This document shows, one piece after another, positions 8,216 to 18,998 of a stretch of 64,000 nt of DNA. The stretch spans positions 186,001 to 250,000 of the forward strand of contig NZ_JAPEUL010000012.1 of the NCBI RefSeq assembly GCF_026113935.1, read 5' to 3'. Source of the stretch: Marinomonas rhodophyticola (lineage in GTDB: Bacteria > Pseudomonadota > Gammaproteobacteria > Pseudomonadales > Marinomonadaceae). Numbering within the stretch: position 1 is the first letter of the stretch; each line of letters begins with the position of its first letter. A program made the translations under genes and the position numbers. The notes beneath the pieces were generated by a model, which had not been told where the DNA came from, made no database searches, and saw nothing but the letters and a program-made list of their open reading frames with translations.

Positions 8216-9861
8216 GTAAGGTAAAAAGCGTTCTACCTCTTCAAGCGTTTCAAACTCAATAGATTGGCTGCCATTGGCTATTCTGCGTGCAAAGACATCA
8301 TTAAACATTTTTCGTGACTTTTTAAAGTTAAAACGAAATGTTTCCGATAGAGTTAAGCCGTCTTCATCATGGTAGGTGATTTTAAGACTCTTATCTTTGC
8401 TGTCTATTTTGGGTGTGATGCCAGCACAGCGCAGTACTTTGTTGTCTTTTAAGTTGAGCGCGCTTCTGAGTATGTCGTCGGCGTCGATCAGTTTTTCAGC
8501 GCAATGTTGACACTGTCGTGCGGCGATATCATTTTCTTCATTGCAATAGGGGCAGCGCTTAAATCGAAAGTGGTAGGTGCACTGTTCTTCTATACCGTCC
8601 ACTTCGATTAAGCCATGGCAGCGGCGCCCAAAATGTTCAAGGATGTTGCCTTCAGCGTCTTTTCTCCCCAGAAGGTGTTGGCAAAATCGCAGGCAGGACA
8701 GTGAATTTGTACCGCAACGGAATCTTGAGTGGGACGCTTTTCGCCAATTTCAGGCTGAAAAATATTGTAGCCGTTGTTCGTGTAATCCAAGACGAGACAG
8801 TCTGTTTTATCTGGGCTTAAGCGTAGCCCTCGGCCAACGATCTGTTGAAATAGGCTGATGGATTGTGTTGGACGTAAAATAGCAATAACGTCCACATGTG
8901 GCGCGTCAAATCCAGTGGTTAATACCGATACATTGACGAGGAATTTAATCTCTTTGGCTTTAAATGCTGAGATCAAGGTGTCCCGTTGCTTTAGCTTGGT
9001 TTTGCCTGTCACGAGCGCGGTTTTGTCGGCAGGTAGGTACCCGGCAATTTCTTTCGCATGATCAATCGTCGCGGCAAAAATCATCACACCTTGTCGATCG
9101 GTACTAAGCTGAAGGATCTGTTCGGTGACGGCTTGTGTCACACGTGGGTGTTTGTGAATAAGTTCATTTAACGCGATATCGTCGGTATTTTGCTCACCAT
9201 CCAGGCTTTCTGTTAGAAGGCTAAAATCATAATGAGCGATGGCCGCGTCATAATGAATTGGCGGTGTTAAATAGCCTTTCTTCACCATGTGTTGCAAGGG
9301 GAGTTCAAAAATGCATTTTTTGAAAAATCCATCAGGGCAATGTCGAGTGTAGCCATGGTAATGATGTTGGTAGATCCATCCGCTGCCTAAGCGGTAAGGT
9401 GTGGCGGTTAAGCCAAGAATTTTTACTTGTGGATTCAGTGTGCGAAAATGCTCGATGGTCTTGAGGTATTGACCTTCGTCTTCTATGCCAACGCGATGAC
9501 ATTCGTCGATAATAATTAAGCTGGCTGGAGCGTTGAAATCAGAGAGATTGGCAGATAAGGATTGAATGCTGGCGAAAGTGGTTTTTTCTGTGCTGTTTTT
9601 GTGTCTTAGCCCGGCTGAAAAAATGCCCGCCGACGTGCCTGTTGCGACAAATTTTGCGTGATTCTGTTCGACAAGTTCTTTGACATGAGCCAAACAAATG
9701 ACACGACCTTTTGCCAATCTACTGAGTTCTGCTATGACCAAACTTTTTCCTGCGCCAGTAGGAAGTACAATAACTGCAGGATCATTAGTATGACGAAAAT
9801 GCGCCAAACAGGCGTCTACGGCTTGTATCTGATAGTCGCGTAATTGAAAGGTTTGGGTCAT
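8105..9861 (-). CDS. radD: DNA repair helicase RadD (YejH), frameshifted near the C-terminus
   Basis: This superfamily-2 ATPase acts with RecA/SSB in double-strand-break repair. The N-terminal 410 residues contain VIVLPTGAGKS (motif I), IIIDECHRVG (DECH box), LGLTATPYRLGSGW, MIFAATIDHAKEI, VLTTGFDAPHVD and QQIVGRGLRL (motif VI). A missing A in the run at about 8660 (GEK|DAEGN) throws the frame. After it comes the zinc-finger region CTYHFRFKRCPYCNEENDIA and the RadD C-terminus ending FDYQGPYRKANHL. The restored length of about 585 aa equals E. coli RadD (586). Confidence 0.9.
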
Positions 9862-9952
9862 AAAAGGGCGAAATCTTGGTGTTTTGTGTGTGTGGCTACA
9901 GTATCATAACAGCCTACGTTATTTTGCCTTTTTAGAAGTGATTAATCTATCT

Positions 9953-10645
9953 ATGTCTACCCATGTGTTTCCAGCCCCCCATCTTTATGTTGAGAATTCT
10001 ATTCCTGCTTTTAGCCGTGAAGAACCGTTTGAAAATCTATTGATGGATTTGCAAACGAAAGGTTGGAGTGTTCAAGATGAATTTTTTTCTACTAACTTCA
10101 CCCAAGCGCTTATGGATGAAGCAGAAAGCATACAAAATGCTTTTATGCTTCAAGCGGGTGTGGGTCGAAAACAAGACCATCAAATTGTCTTGGATGCGCG
10201 CCGTGATTACATTCAATGGATTGATCCTGATAAGCCAATCCGTAAAGATTTTTTAAAAATGATGGCGGAATTGCGTGTCGCGCTCAATCGTCGTTTGTTT
10301 CTTGGGTTGTTTGATTATGAGGCGCATTTTGCTCGTTACGAAGAGGGTGCGTTTTATGAAAAGCACATTGACGCGTTTAAAGGCGAGAGTAATCGTATTT
10401 TATCTACGGTGTTGTATTTGAACGAGGAGTGGCAAGAAGGCGATGGTGGTGAGCTGGTGATTTACGACGAAAATGACCCATCCATTGAAGTCGGACGGTT
10501 TTTTCCAAAGAAAGGCCGCTTGGCGGTGTTTCTCAGTGAGTGCTTTTATCATGAGGTAAAAGTGGCTAAACGTACTCGACACAGTATTGCTGGCTGGTTC
10601 CGCGTGAACAATACCACGGGTACGGTGTTAGATCCGGATCAATAG
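9953..10645 (+). CDS. 2OG-Fe(II) oxygenase (PKHD-type)
   Basis: The product is 230 aa from ATG 9953; the longer frame from 9884 adds 23 non-conserved residues. The prolyl-4-hydroxylase-like fold is shown by YEEGAFYEKHIDAFKG (first Fe ligands His and Asp in H-x-D), TVLYLNEEW, GGELVIY and the distal CFYHEVKVAKRTRHSIAGWF (second His, and Arg for 2-oxoglutarate). Such enzymes hydroxylate proteins or small molecules; the substrate is unknown. It is divergent from radD. Confidence 0.85.
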   Translation: MSTHVFPAPHLYVENSIPAFSREEPFENLLMDLQTKGWSVQDEFFSTNFTQALMDEAESIQNAFMLQAGVGRKQDHQIVLDARRDYIQWIDPDKPIRKDFLKMMAELRVALNRRLFLGLFDYEAHFARYEEGAFYEKHIDAFKGESNRILSTVLYLNEEWQEGDGGELVIYDENDPSIEVGRFFPKKGRLAVFLSECFYHEVKVAKRTRHSIAGWFRVNNTTGTVLDPDQ

Positions 10646-10761
10646 AGTCTTGCTTTAAGCTATTTATGTATTTTTCCTCGAAAATTGCTCTATAAATCTC
10701 TATAATGCGCGCCGTGTTTAATTGCTCTGGTTTTACGTTCCAGATCGCATAGGAGAAAAAT

Positions 10762-11758
10762 ATGTCAAAAGTCGTAGTGTGTGCCTTGTATAAGTTCGTT
10801 GAATTGCCGAACTTTGAATCCCTTCGTGCTCCCTTACAAAAGACCCTAGAAGATAATGGTATCCGTGGTACTTTGTTGCTTGCCAGTGAAGGTATTAATG
10901 GTACGGTTGCGGGGAGCTCGTGAAGGTATTGATGCCATGTTAGCTTGGTTGGATCAACAGCCTGGTCTTAAAAACATTGTTAGTAAAGAATCTTACGATG
11001 ACGAAATGCCGTTCTACCGTACTAAGGTAAAACTGAAGAAAGAAATTGTTACCATGGGTGTAGAGGGCATTGACCCGAAACGCGTGGTCGGCACCTACGT
11101 AAAACCAAAAGACTGGAATGCGCTGATTTCTGATCCAGATGTCGTATTGGTCGACACACGAAACGATTACGAAGTGCAAATCGGTACGTTTAAAAACGCC
11201 ATTAATCCAAAGACAGAAACCTTCCGTGAGTTTCCATCCTATGTGAAAGAGAACATGGATCCGACTAAACATAAGAAAGTCGCTATGTTTTGTACTGGTG
11301 GTATCCGTTGTGAAAAATCCACCGCTTATATGCTAGAGCAAGGTTTCGAAGAGGTGTATCACCTCGAAGGTGGAATCTTAAAGTACTTGGAAGAAGTTCC
11401 AAAAGAAGAAACCCTATGGGAAGGTGAGTGCTTTGTTTTTGATAATCGTGTGTCTGTCAATCACGATCTGAAAAAAGGTGAGTACGACCAATGTCATGCG
11501 TGTCGTATGCCAATCACAGAAGCAGAAAAACAAGATGAACGTTATGTTCAAGGCGTAAGCTGTGTGCATTGCTTTGATAAATTCACGGACGAACAACGCC
11601 AACGTTTTATTGAGCGTGAGCGTCAGGTTCAACTTGCTCGTGCGCGAGGCGAAGAGCATATTGGGGCTGAAGTACTGGATGCCGTTGAGAAGCATCGTCT
11701 AGAAAAAGCCCTAGAAAAAGAGCGTCAGCGCAAAGTGCGTGAAGCAAAAGCAAATTAG
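10762..11758 (+). CDS. trhO: tRNA uridine(34) hydroxylase TrhO (YceA, rhodanese family), frameshifted
   Basis: TrhO hydroxylates uridine 34 of tRNAs on the way to cmo5U/mcmo5U. The start is ATG 10762, after AGGAGA, giving [20 protein letters not shown] and then [14 protein letters not shown]. An extra base at about 10915 shifts the frame to [11 protein letters not shown]. The rhodanese domain has [17 protein letters not shown] and the active loop [17 protein letters not shown] with its catalytic Cys, and the C-terminal zinc-like cluster has CHACRMPI and CVHCFDK. The total is about 331 aa, near the 350 aa of E. coli YceA. Confidence 0.9.
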
Positions 11759-11769
11759 AGATGTTAAAC

Positions 11770-11796
11770 ATTTTGCCTGACGTGGTCGGGCAAAAT
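11770..11796 (+). terminator. Weak hairpin after trhO
   Basis: ATTTTGCC and GGCAAAAT pair around an 11-base loop (extendable by three pairs with one G-U) just after the trhO stop. No T-run follows, so termination activity is uncertain. Confidence 0.4.
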
Positions 11797-11945
11797 GGTT
11801 TCTAAATCCAAGCTGTTGATCTTTATAGTGAAGTTTTTTTGGTTATTTGTCTCGATTACCTGTCATCCTGTGCATCAAGAGTGGTTTCGAAATTGCTCGG
11901 ACTGCCGTACAATAAAAAATCGCTTTTTATTAGCCAGTATCCATC

Positions 11946-14169
11946 ATGAGTTATCAAGTTTTAGCACGTAAATGGCGCCCACAGACGTTCCTTGAAATGG
12001 CTGGGCAAGACCATGTACTCCAAGCGTTGGTGAATGCTTTACGCCAACAGCGTTTACATCATGCCTATTTGTTTACCGGAACTCGCGGCGTCGGTAAAAC
12101 CACGATCGCGCGTATTTTCGCTAAATGCTTGAACTGTGAAACCAATGGCATTTCGCCAGAGCCTTGTGGCACCTGTGATAGCTGTAGAGAAATCGCTGAA
12201 GGTCGTTTTGTCGATCTAATTGAAGTGGATGCGGCATCACGCACAAAGGTAGAAGATACTCGTGAATTGCTTGAGAACGTGCAATATGCACCGACTCGCG
12301 GTCGCTTTAAAGTCTACCTGATAGACGAGGTGCACATGTTATCTACGCACTCGTTTAATGCCTTGCTAAAAACCCTTGAAGAACCACCCGCTCACGTTAA
12401 GTTCTTGCTGGCGACGACCGATCCTCAGAAGCTTCCTGTTACTATTTTGTCTCGTTGTTTGCAGTTCAATTTGAAGAACATGTCTGCGCAACGCGTGGTG
12501 GATTATTTACAAACCGTCTTGACCACCGAGCAGGTTAATTTTGATCAACCTGCATTGTGGCAGATTGGTCAGGCTGCCAATGGCAGTATGCGTGATGCAT
12601 TGAGTTTGACAGATCAAGCCATTGCTTTTGGTAACGGTACGATTACCGAATCGGGCGTCACCGCCATGTTAGGCTTGGTTAATCAGGCGCAAGTCTTGGA
12701 TTTGCTAGAAAGTGTGGCGTCTAAAAATGCGGCACAAGTTTTGACTCGAATAGAACAGCTTGCCGATTACCAGCCCGATTTTACAGCGATTTGTGGCAGT
12801 TTATTGGATGTGTTGCACCGTGTGGCGATAGAGCAGCAAGTGCCAGGCGCATTAATGGATCAGCTGGGTGATTTGGCTCGGATTCAGGGTATTGCCGCCA
12901 GTGTTAGCTCTGAAGAAATACAAATCATGTATCAGAGCTTATTAATTGGTCGCCGTGATTTGCATTTGGCGCATTCTGCCCGTGCAGGCTTCGAAATGCT
13001 GATGTTAAGATTGATCGCCTTTCGACCTGCGCCACCTATGGTGGTCAGTCATGAAGTGCCACCAGTGGTTTCTTCAGCGACAACGCGCTCGCCAGACACA
13101 ATGAGTTCAACGTCAGAACCCGACTCTACGGCGGCGTCGAAGGCAGAAAAAAACATCGGCCGTTGACATTGAAGTCCCAGCGGTAAAGTCTACTGAGTCT
13201 ATTCCTGAACAAGTGTCTTCAAAGCCGATGTCCGCGGCGGAACGCCCGCCGTGGGAAGCGTCGCCAGAAGAAATGGCCATATCTGACGATGTACTGGATA
13301 CCGAGGTTGAGAGCGCTATCACGGATCAGGAAAGTGTCTATAATGATGAGATGGCGCAAGCGGTTGTTACAGAAGAAGTTGAGTCGTTTCATACAGCGGA
13401 TGTTGATCCTCAGCATGATGCGCCACTAGATCAGAACGAGCCATCTGAATCGATGTCCGTTGCTGCGCAGCAGATTAAGGCAGACAAGGAGAGTCAGCCA
13501 GAGCCTAAACCTTTTGTCATCGCAGACGATTCATTCTTAGCATCTGACGATGTGATGGAAGATGAAGACGATGATGAGGAAGCCGAAGAGCGTGCTATTG
13601 CGGATGTCATTGATCCATTTAACCCCGCAGCAGATTTAGTGGACGCTTTAGGTGTGGAACCAATCGAGTCACCTGCCGTCGAAGCAAGCAAAGAGCCGGA
13701 TACACGTTTGTCAAAATTGCCTGATACCATTGCCCAGCCCGCATTAGGTATGCCTTTGCCCGAGTTAAACCACTATAATCAGCTGACGATGAAGCTTTGG
13801 TGGTTGGTGGCACCGCGATTGCCTTTGACAGGCTTGGTACAGAATATTTTAATGAATTCCAGTTTGGTGGATGCCAGCGATCAAGGCATACGTCTTGAAG
13901 TGCCTTTAGAGTATGGGCACATGCTGAACCAAGTACGTTACGAACAAATACAAGGTGCCCTGAGCGATTTCTTTGCCATGACGGTGCCTTTGATAATAGA
14001 CACAGTGGAAGATACCACAGGCGTGACTGCAGAAGAATTTGCCGCCAGTAAGCGCGCAGAGGCCCTGCAGGTAGCCATTGAATATTTGAATACACATCCG
14101 GTTGTACAAGCCTTATCGACAACGATGGGTGCACAATTGGTTTACGATACAGTTAAAGTTAAAGCTTAA
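11946..14169 (+). CDS. dnaX: DNA polymerase III subunits tau/gamma (DnaX), frame change at an A7 run
   Basis: DnaX is the ATPase of the clamp loader; the tau C-terminus also ties it to the polymerase and DnaB. Frame 0 starts [15 protein letters not shown] and contains [13 protein letters not shown] (Walker A), the zinc site CETN...[16 protein letters not shown] (Walker B) and the SRCLQF arginine-finger region. It stops at 13166 after 406 residues, four codons past an A7 run (13147-13153). The remaining 1 kb lies in the +1 frame and encodes an acidic linker, then the tau domain V ([20 protein letters not shown]). The 406-aa frame-0 product is gamma-sized. Either one A is an artefact, or tau depends on slippage at this run. 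Confidence 0.9.
13147..13153 (+). other. A7 slippage/indel site in dnaX
   Basis: Seven As in frame as GAA-AAA-AAC. Frame 0 then ends ATC-GGC-CGT-TGA, the -1 frame ends at TAA about 30 bases on, and only +1 (equivalent to six As) leads to tau. The position, just after DnaX domain III, is where gamma is generated in species that use frameshifting. Confidence 0.55.
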
Positions 14170-14185
14170 TTTGGAGAGCAAAGAT

Positions 14186-14512
14186 ATGTTTAAAGGTGGA
14201 ATGGGTAACATGATGCGTCAAGCGCAGCAGATGCAAGAGAACATGCAGAAGGCGCAGGAAGAAATCGCCAACATGGAAGTCGAAGGTCAAGCGGGTGCTG
14301 GCTTGGTGAAAATTCTGATGACAGGTCGTCATGATGTGAAACGTGTTTCTATTGATGATTCTTTGTTTGGTGATGATAAAGAAATGTTAGAAGACTTGAT
14401 TGCCGCCGCCGTTAATGATGCTGTGCGTAATATTGAAGTCACTCAAAAAGAAAAAATGGCCGCAGCGACAGCGGGCATGTCTTTGCCACCAGGCTTTAAG
14501 ATGCCTTTCTAG
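14186..14512 (+). CDS. ybaB: YbaB/EbfC family nucleoid-associated protein
   Basis: The product is 108 aa from ATG 14186 with GGAGAG upstream; the frame also opens further upstream inside dnaX but without homology. The coiled N-terminus [20 protein letters not shown] is followed by [20 protein letters not shown] and [12 protein letters not shown], which are family hallmarks, and it ends LPPGFKMPF. The dimeric protein binds DNA and is almost always encoded between dnaX and recR, as here. Confidence 0.95.
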   Translation: MFKGGMGNMMRQAQQMQENMQKAQEEIANMEVEGQAGAGLVKILMTGRHDVKRVSIDDSLFGDDKEMLEDLIAAAVNDAVRNIEVTQKEKMAAATAGMSLPPGFKMPF

Positions 14513-14521
14513 GAGCAAGCT

Positions 14522-15115
14522 TTGTTTAGTCCCTTAATTAAAGAATTGATTGAATCGTTGCGTTGCTTGTCGGGTGTCGGTCCAAGATCAGCGCAAAAGA
14601 TGGCGTTGTATTTATTAGAGCGTGATCATCAAGGGGCGGATAGACTGGCAAATGCATTGCGAGAGGCGTTAGATAAAGTGGGGCGCTGTTCCAGCTGCCG
14701 CACTTTGACGGAAGAGTCAGAGTGCGGTATCTGCAAAGACACTGAACGCGATGCCAAGCGCTTGTGTATTGTTGAGACACCAGCCGATGTGATCGCCATT
14801 GAGTCAGCAGGCACCTATACTGGCCGCTATTTTGTTCTCTTGGGACATCTGTCGCCAATTGATGGCATAGGTCCAGAAGAGTTAGGCTTGGATCGTTTAG
14901 AAAGTTTGGTACAGCATAACGAAGTGGACGAAGCCATTATTGCCACGAACTCAACGGTGGAAGGTGAGGCTACTTGCCATTATATCGCTGAAAAATTAAA
15001 AACATTGAACATCAACGTCAGTCGTATTGCCCATGGCGTGCCCATGGGTGGGGAACTGGAATACGTTGATGGTAACACTCTGGCTTTAGCGCTAGAGGGA
15101 CGGAAGAAGCTCTAG
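14522..15115 (+). CDS. recR: Recombination mediator RecR
   Basis: RecR works with RecO/RecF to load RecA at gaps. The 197-aa product starts at TTG 14522 behind an AGGAGC site. It shows the HhH region ([20 protein letters not shown]), the zinc finger [16 protein letters not shown] and a Toprim domain ([35 protein letters not shown]), ending in [17 protein letters not shown]. It is 9 bases downstream of ybaB. Confidence 0.96.
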   Translation: MFSPLIKELIESLRCLSGVGPRSAQKMALYLLERDHQGADRLANALREALDKVGRCSSCRTLTEESECGICKDTERDAKRLCIVETPADVIAIESAGTYTGRYFVLLGHLSPIDGIGPEELGLDRLESLVQHNEVDEAIIATNSTVEGEATCHYIAEKLKTLNINVSRIAHGVPMGGELEYVDGNTLALALEGRKKL

Positions 15116-15116
15116 T

Positions 15117-16259
15117 ATGAATGATCAAGATGATGCTCTGAATATTGTTTGGGTGGCGGATAACGAATCGTTGGCAAGTTGGTGCGATTACTGAGCTCAA
15201 TTGCCTGTAATCGCCGTTGACACAGAATTTATCCGACGTTCTACCTATTTTCCGATTACGGGGTTGATTCAAGTGAGTGAGGGTGAAAAGGCTGTGCTTA
15301 TTGATCCATTAACGATTGATGAGTGGCAACCGCTTCGTGACTTAATGGTAAACCCATCTGTGATGAAGGTTTTTCATGCTTGTTCTGAAGATATGGATGT
15401 TTTTGATCGTTTATTGGGGGTACTGCCAACGCCTTTTTATGATACGCAGATCGGTGAAGCCTATGCCAGTGCACAATGGTCACTGAGCTATGTGAAGCTG
15501 ATCCACGAATACCTGCAAATTGAAGTGGCTAAAGACGAAACACGTTCAGATTGGATTCAGCGACCATTGACTGACGCCCAGAAGCGATATGCAGCGCTGG
15601 ACGTGGTGTATTTGGCGAAAGTGTATCCGTTGCAAATAGCGCGTTTAAACGCCAAAAATATGCTCGACTGGGCCATGGAAGACTGTGAATCGCTGAAATG
15701 GCAGTACCAAATGAACGCCGACCCAGAGCAAAACTGGGATGGCATCAAAACCGCTTGGCGTTTGTCTCCTGAGAGCTTAACTCTTTTGCGTTTGTTGTTT
15801 ATTTGGCGTGATGAGCAAGCTCGAAAAGAAGATGTTCCAAAAGGGCAAATTTTAAAAGATAGAACGCTTTGGTCGCTAGCGAAAACATTGCCGTCTCACC
15901 ACAAAGCCATCTCTGAAGCAGAAGAAATAACGGGGCGTCAGCATCGTTTGTATGGTGAGGTAATTCTGCAAAACGTAGCGTTAGTAAAGGAATTATCACC
16001 GGATGAGTATCAATTGCCGTTAGAAATTCCCCTGCCATCTCAAGCGGGAGAGCTAACGAAAGCCGTTAAAGCTTTTGTACGTGAACGAGCAGAAGCTTTA
16101 AATATAGCACCAGAGGCCATGATGAAGCGCAAACTGCTTGATCCATTAGTACGTCATTTGTTTGATGGTACTGAGATTGATTGGCAGAACCCAGCACTAA
16201 CGGGCTGGCGCCGTGAAGAAATAGTCAACCCTGTGTTAGAAAAATTTAAAAAGTCCTAA
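15117..16259 (+). CDS. rnd: Ribonuclease D, interrupted by an in-frame TGA at codon 26
   Basis: RNase D trims tRNA 3' ends. From ATG 15117 the frame reads MNDQDDALNIVWVADNESLA, SWCDY, TGA (15192-15194), then AQLPVIAVDTEF in the same frame. After the stop the DEDD exonuclease motifs are intact: VDTEF (Exo I), HACSEDMDVF (Exo II) and YAALDVVYLAKVY (Exo III), with an HRDC domain at about 215-290. Restart at TTG 15201 would remove the segment leading into Exo I but keep the catalytic Asp and Glu. The TGA may be a misread sense codon. It follows recR closely. Confidence 0.9.
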
Positions 16260-16287
16260 TATGGCGTGATATCGCCAAGAGAAAATT

Positions 16288-16580
16288 ATGAAGCAACATT
16301 TAATTGTCGAAGTATTTCGTTCATCCAAGCACGATGGTATGTACTTGTATGTGGAAAAAGCAAAGGACTGAAAGACATTCCAGAAGCGCTTATGGAGCGT
16401 TTTGGTAAAGGCATTAGTGCCATGACAATGCTGTTGACGAACGAGAGCAAACTGGCTCGGGCAACACCCGAGAAAGTAGCCAGTGAGATTCGAGAAAAAG
16501 GCTTTTACCTACAATTGCCGCCAGTCAAAGATGATTATTTGCTGGATTTGTATAAAACGCCGACGCAAGCCGTGTACTAA
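16288..16580 (+). CDS. ycgL: YcgL domain protein, frameshifted
   Basis: From ATG 16288 the frame reads [26 protein letters not shown] and then ends early. One missing A at about 16364 restores [20 protein letters not shown] and the rest of the 97-aa YcgL fold. It is a small soluble protein of unknown role, conserved next to rnd and ycgN in gammaproteobacteria, as here. Confidence 0.88.
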
Positions 16581-16597
16581 TTAGTTGGACTCAGAGA

Positions 16598-17077
16598 ATG
16601 ATTGCCAAGCGTTACGAACCTTTTTGGAAAACCACTGCGTTGGAGCAAATGTCACCTGCGGAGTGGGAGTCTATTTGCGATGGTTGTGGAAAATGCTGCC
16701 TGCAAAAATTGCAAGATGATGATACGGAAGAGGTTTATTATACTAATCTTTCTTGTCATCAACTCAATATCGCGACTTGTCAGTGTAAAGTGTATGAGAC
16801 TCGACAAGAAAAAGTGGCAAGCTGTATAACGCTTACGCCAAACCAAATAGATGATTTTCAATGGTTGCCTGATACGTGTAGTTATCGTGTACTGCATGAA
16901 ACCAAAACTTTGCCTAATTGGCATCCGTTGGTAGTAGGAAGCGATAAAGAAATGCTTCGTCAAGGTTTAACGGTTCGACATTATGCGGTCAATGAGCATA
17001 ATGTTGAAGAAGAGGAATGGGAAACTCATATTATAAAATGGGTACATGGAATGCCGGAACCGTATGATCTAACGTGA
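16598..17077 (+). CDS. ycgN: YcgN cysteine-cluster protein (UPF0260)
   Basis: The 159-aa product begins with FWKTTALEQMSPAEWESICD and continues GCGKCCLQKLQD, the cysteine motif of the family. Further conserved Cys lie in TNLSCHQLNIATCQCKVYETR, split here by context, and in VASCITLTP. The DTCSYRVL and GMPEPYDL segments also match. Its Cys pattern (CxxCGxCC) suggests metal or Fe-S binding. It is 17 bases downstream of ycgL, so likely cotranscribed with it. Confidence 0.92.
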   Translation: MIAKRYEPFWKTTALEQMSPAEWESICDGCGKCCLQKLQDDDTEEVYYTNLSCHQLNIATCQCKVYETRQEKVASCITLTPNQIDDFQWLPDTCSYRVLHETKTLPNWHPLVVGSDKEMLRQGLTVRHYAVNEHNVEEEEWETHIIKWVHGMPEPYDLT

Positions 17078-17126
17078 TAGCGGTTGCTAATTTCAACAAA
17101 GTAAATTGTTCAAGGAGTTCGCAGAC

Positions 17127-18998
17127 GTGAAATGGTTGAAAATAAATACTGTGTTGTTATCAGCTGCCCTGTCTCTTTGAAACCTACTTAGTCAAGCGGA
17201 TACCCAATTTCGTGTTATTGTGGATGCCTCTGGTAGTATGCTGATCAGTGATCCTGATAAGCTGACATCGGAGGCGTTGCGCCTCATGTCGAACCTCGCT
17301 CCTGAAGAGCAAGCAACGCTAGGTATCTGGCTATTTGGCGAAGAGCCTCGCGTATTGTTGCCAGAAGCGAATGTTAATAAAGTCACTAAAGCGAAACTGG
17401 CTAGCTATGTCGACAGTTATGTTACCCAAGACGTCGAAACCGATTTAGAAGCCATTATTAAGTTGTTGTTAGAAACACCAGATTCGGGTGATTTGGCGTC
17501 GGGTTTCAATCGTCATTGGATATTGGTGACGGATGGCATGGTAGATATCAGCTTAGATGAAGCAATTAATAAAGCTTCCCGTGATCGTATTCTCAATGAG
17601 TTGACCGCCAAATTAGAAGAACGTGGGATTCACCTTCACACTATTTCCATGACGGGTTACACAGACAAAGCGCTGTTGGAATCATTGTCCCTAAGAACAA
17701 ATGCCATTCATACAGAGGTTGCCCTTCCTGAAGACCTATTGGATGTTTTTGAGCGTATTTTTACGCAAGCGGCGCCAGTGGATGAGCTACCCTTTGATGG
17801 CAATCGCTTCTTAGTGGATGATGCTATCAAAGAACTGACGCTCGTTGTCTTTCATGAAAGCAATGTAAAACCACTCATTACCAAGCCTGATGCCAGCACC
17901 TTGTCCTTGCTTAATGCTCAGAATGTATCCGTTTCCACATCCGATCATTATACCTTAATTACTGTTCGCGATCCTGATGCAGGGGAGTGGCAGGTCAGTA
18001 ATGTTGATTTAGAGCGTAGTAGTGTCAGAGTTATCACGGATTTAAGCGCACAAGCCACAAAAGTGGCCCCCGTTATTTTTGTGAATGAACCTATTTATTC
18101 AACGATCGGATTGTTTCAGAGCGATGTCATGATCAAAGATGATGACGTGCTGAATCTGCTAAAGGTAACTCAAACTTTAAAACAATTAAGTGGCGAAACA
18201 GAAGAGTCCATCTATAGCAATGAATTGGCCCGAACAAATGGTCAGTTCAAACAGCGTATGGTAGGTATTACTGAGCCAGGCAATTATGAGTTGGTGACCT
18301 TGGTGGATGGCAAAACCTTTTCACGTCAGCTGAGTCAGTATTTTACAGTTCATCCAGCGATTGAATTTACCGGTGGCGAGTCAAGGTGACGATTTGGTCG
18401 TTTTTACCGCCAAACCCGTTAATCTAAAACTCAATGTATTACGCTCCAATATCAAATTAGAGTTTTCCTATGGGAATGGCACCATTGAGACAGAAGAAAT
18501 GCCATTAATCGGACAAGGTTACTGGGAAAAAGTGATCCCCGTATCCGTTGGTGATAACGTAAAAGTCCGAGCAAAGTTGGTGGGCATGACGCAAACTGGT
18601 TTGCGATTTGATTACAGAACGCCTTCTTGGAGTCTCTCTCGAGAAGCAGGGCATCCTGCCGTCGTGACCTTAGAAAACAACGCTTTGGAAGCGGACACGC
18701 TAATGACGCCATTCTCTTCTGAACAAGAGGTTGCCCCTGTATCGTTTGCACCTGCCGTTTCTGTGGTAGAGGAGGCGCAAGAAATTGAAGACCCTACAGA
18801 AAATGCGGATACCAATGTTGTTGAGACGTCTCAAATGGAAAAATCCGTGACAAAGCAAACAGCATTACCACTCGAGATTGGATTATGTACGGTGCTTTAA
18901 ATCTCGGCGGCATTCTGATCATTGGTAGTGGTGTTTTATTGTATCGCCGGATGAAAAGCCGTAAATCTACTAAGAGAGATAATCCAGACGATGTGTGA
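17127..18998 (+). CDS. Membrane-anchored VWA-domain protein (TIGR03503-like), interrupted
   Basis: The start is GTG 17127 with a signal peptide MKWLKINTVLLSAALSL; a TGA at 17178-17180 interrupts it, and the same frame resumes LLSQADTQFRVIVDASGSM. The VWA domain has an intact MIDAS (DASGS) and ILVTDG. An indel near 18380 and a missing T near 18884 break the frame, but joining gives a beta-rich region, an acidic linker and a C-terminal transmembrane helix (LNLGGILIIGSGVLLYRR), ending at 18998. The organisation fits the TIGR03503 family of unknown function. Its 3' end overlaps the next gene by 8 bases. Confidence 0.75.

Noticed and set aside
11759..11945. Possible 4.5S (SRP) RNA upstream of dnaX
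   Set aside because: The conserved GGAAGCAGC-type motif of the SRP RNA is absent; only a weak hairpin is present.
13147..13185. Classical E. coli-style -1 frameshift producing gamma in dnaX
   Set aside because: The -1 frame stops after about 10 codons and frame 0 after four, so neither gives tau; the situation differs from E. coli.
13619..14134. 171-aa open frame on the - strand across the dnaX C-terminus
   Set aside because: It is antisense to the tau domain V, with no homology or ribosome site.
15192..15194. Selenocysteine at the TGA in rnd
   Set aside because: RNase D has no selenoprotein form, the site is not catalytic and no SECIS-like hairpin follows directly.
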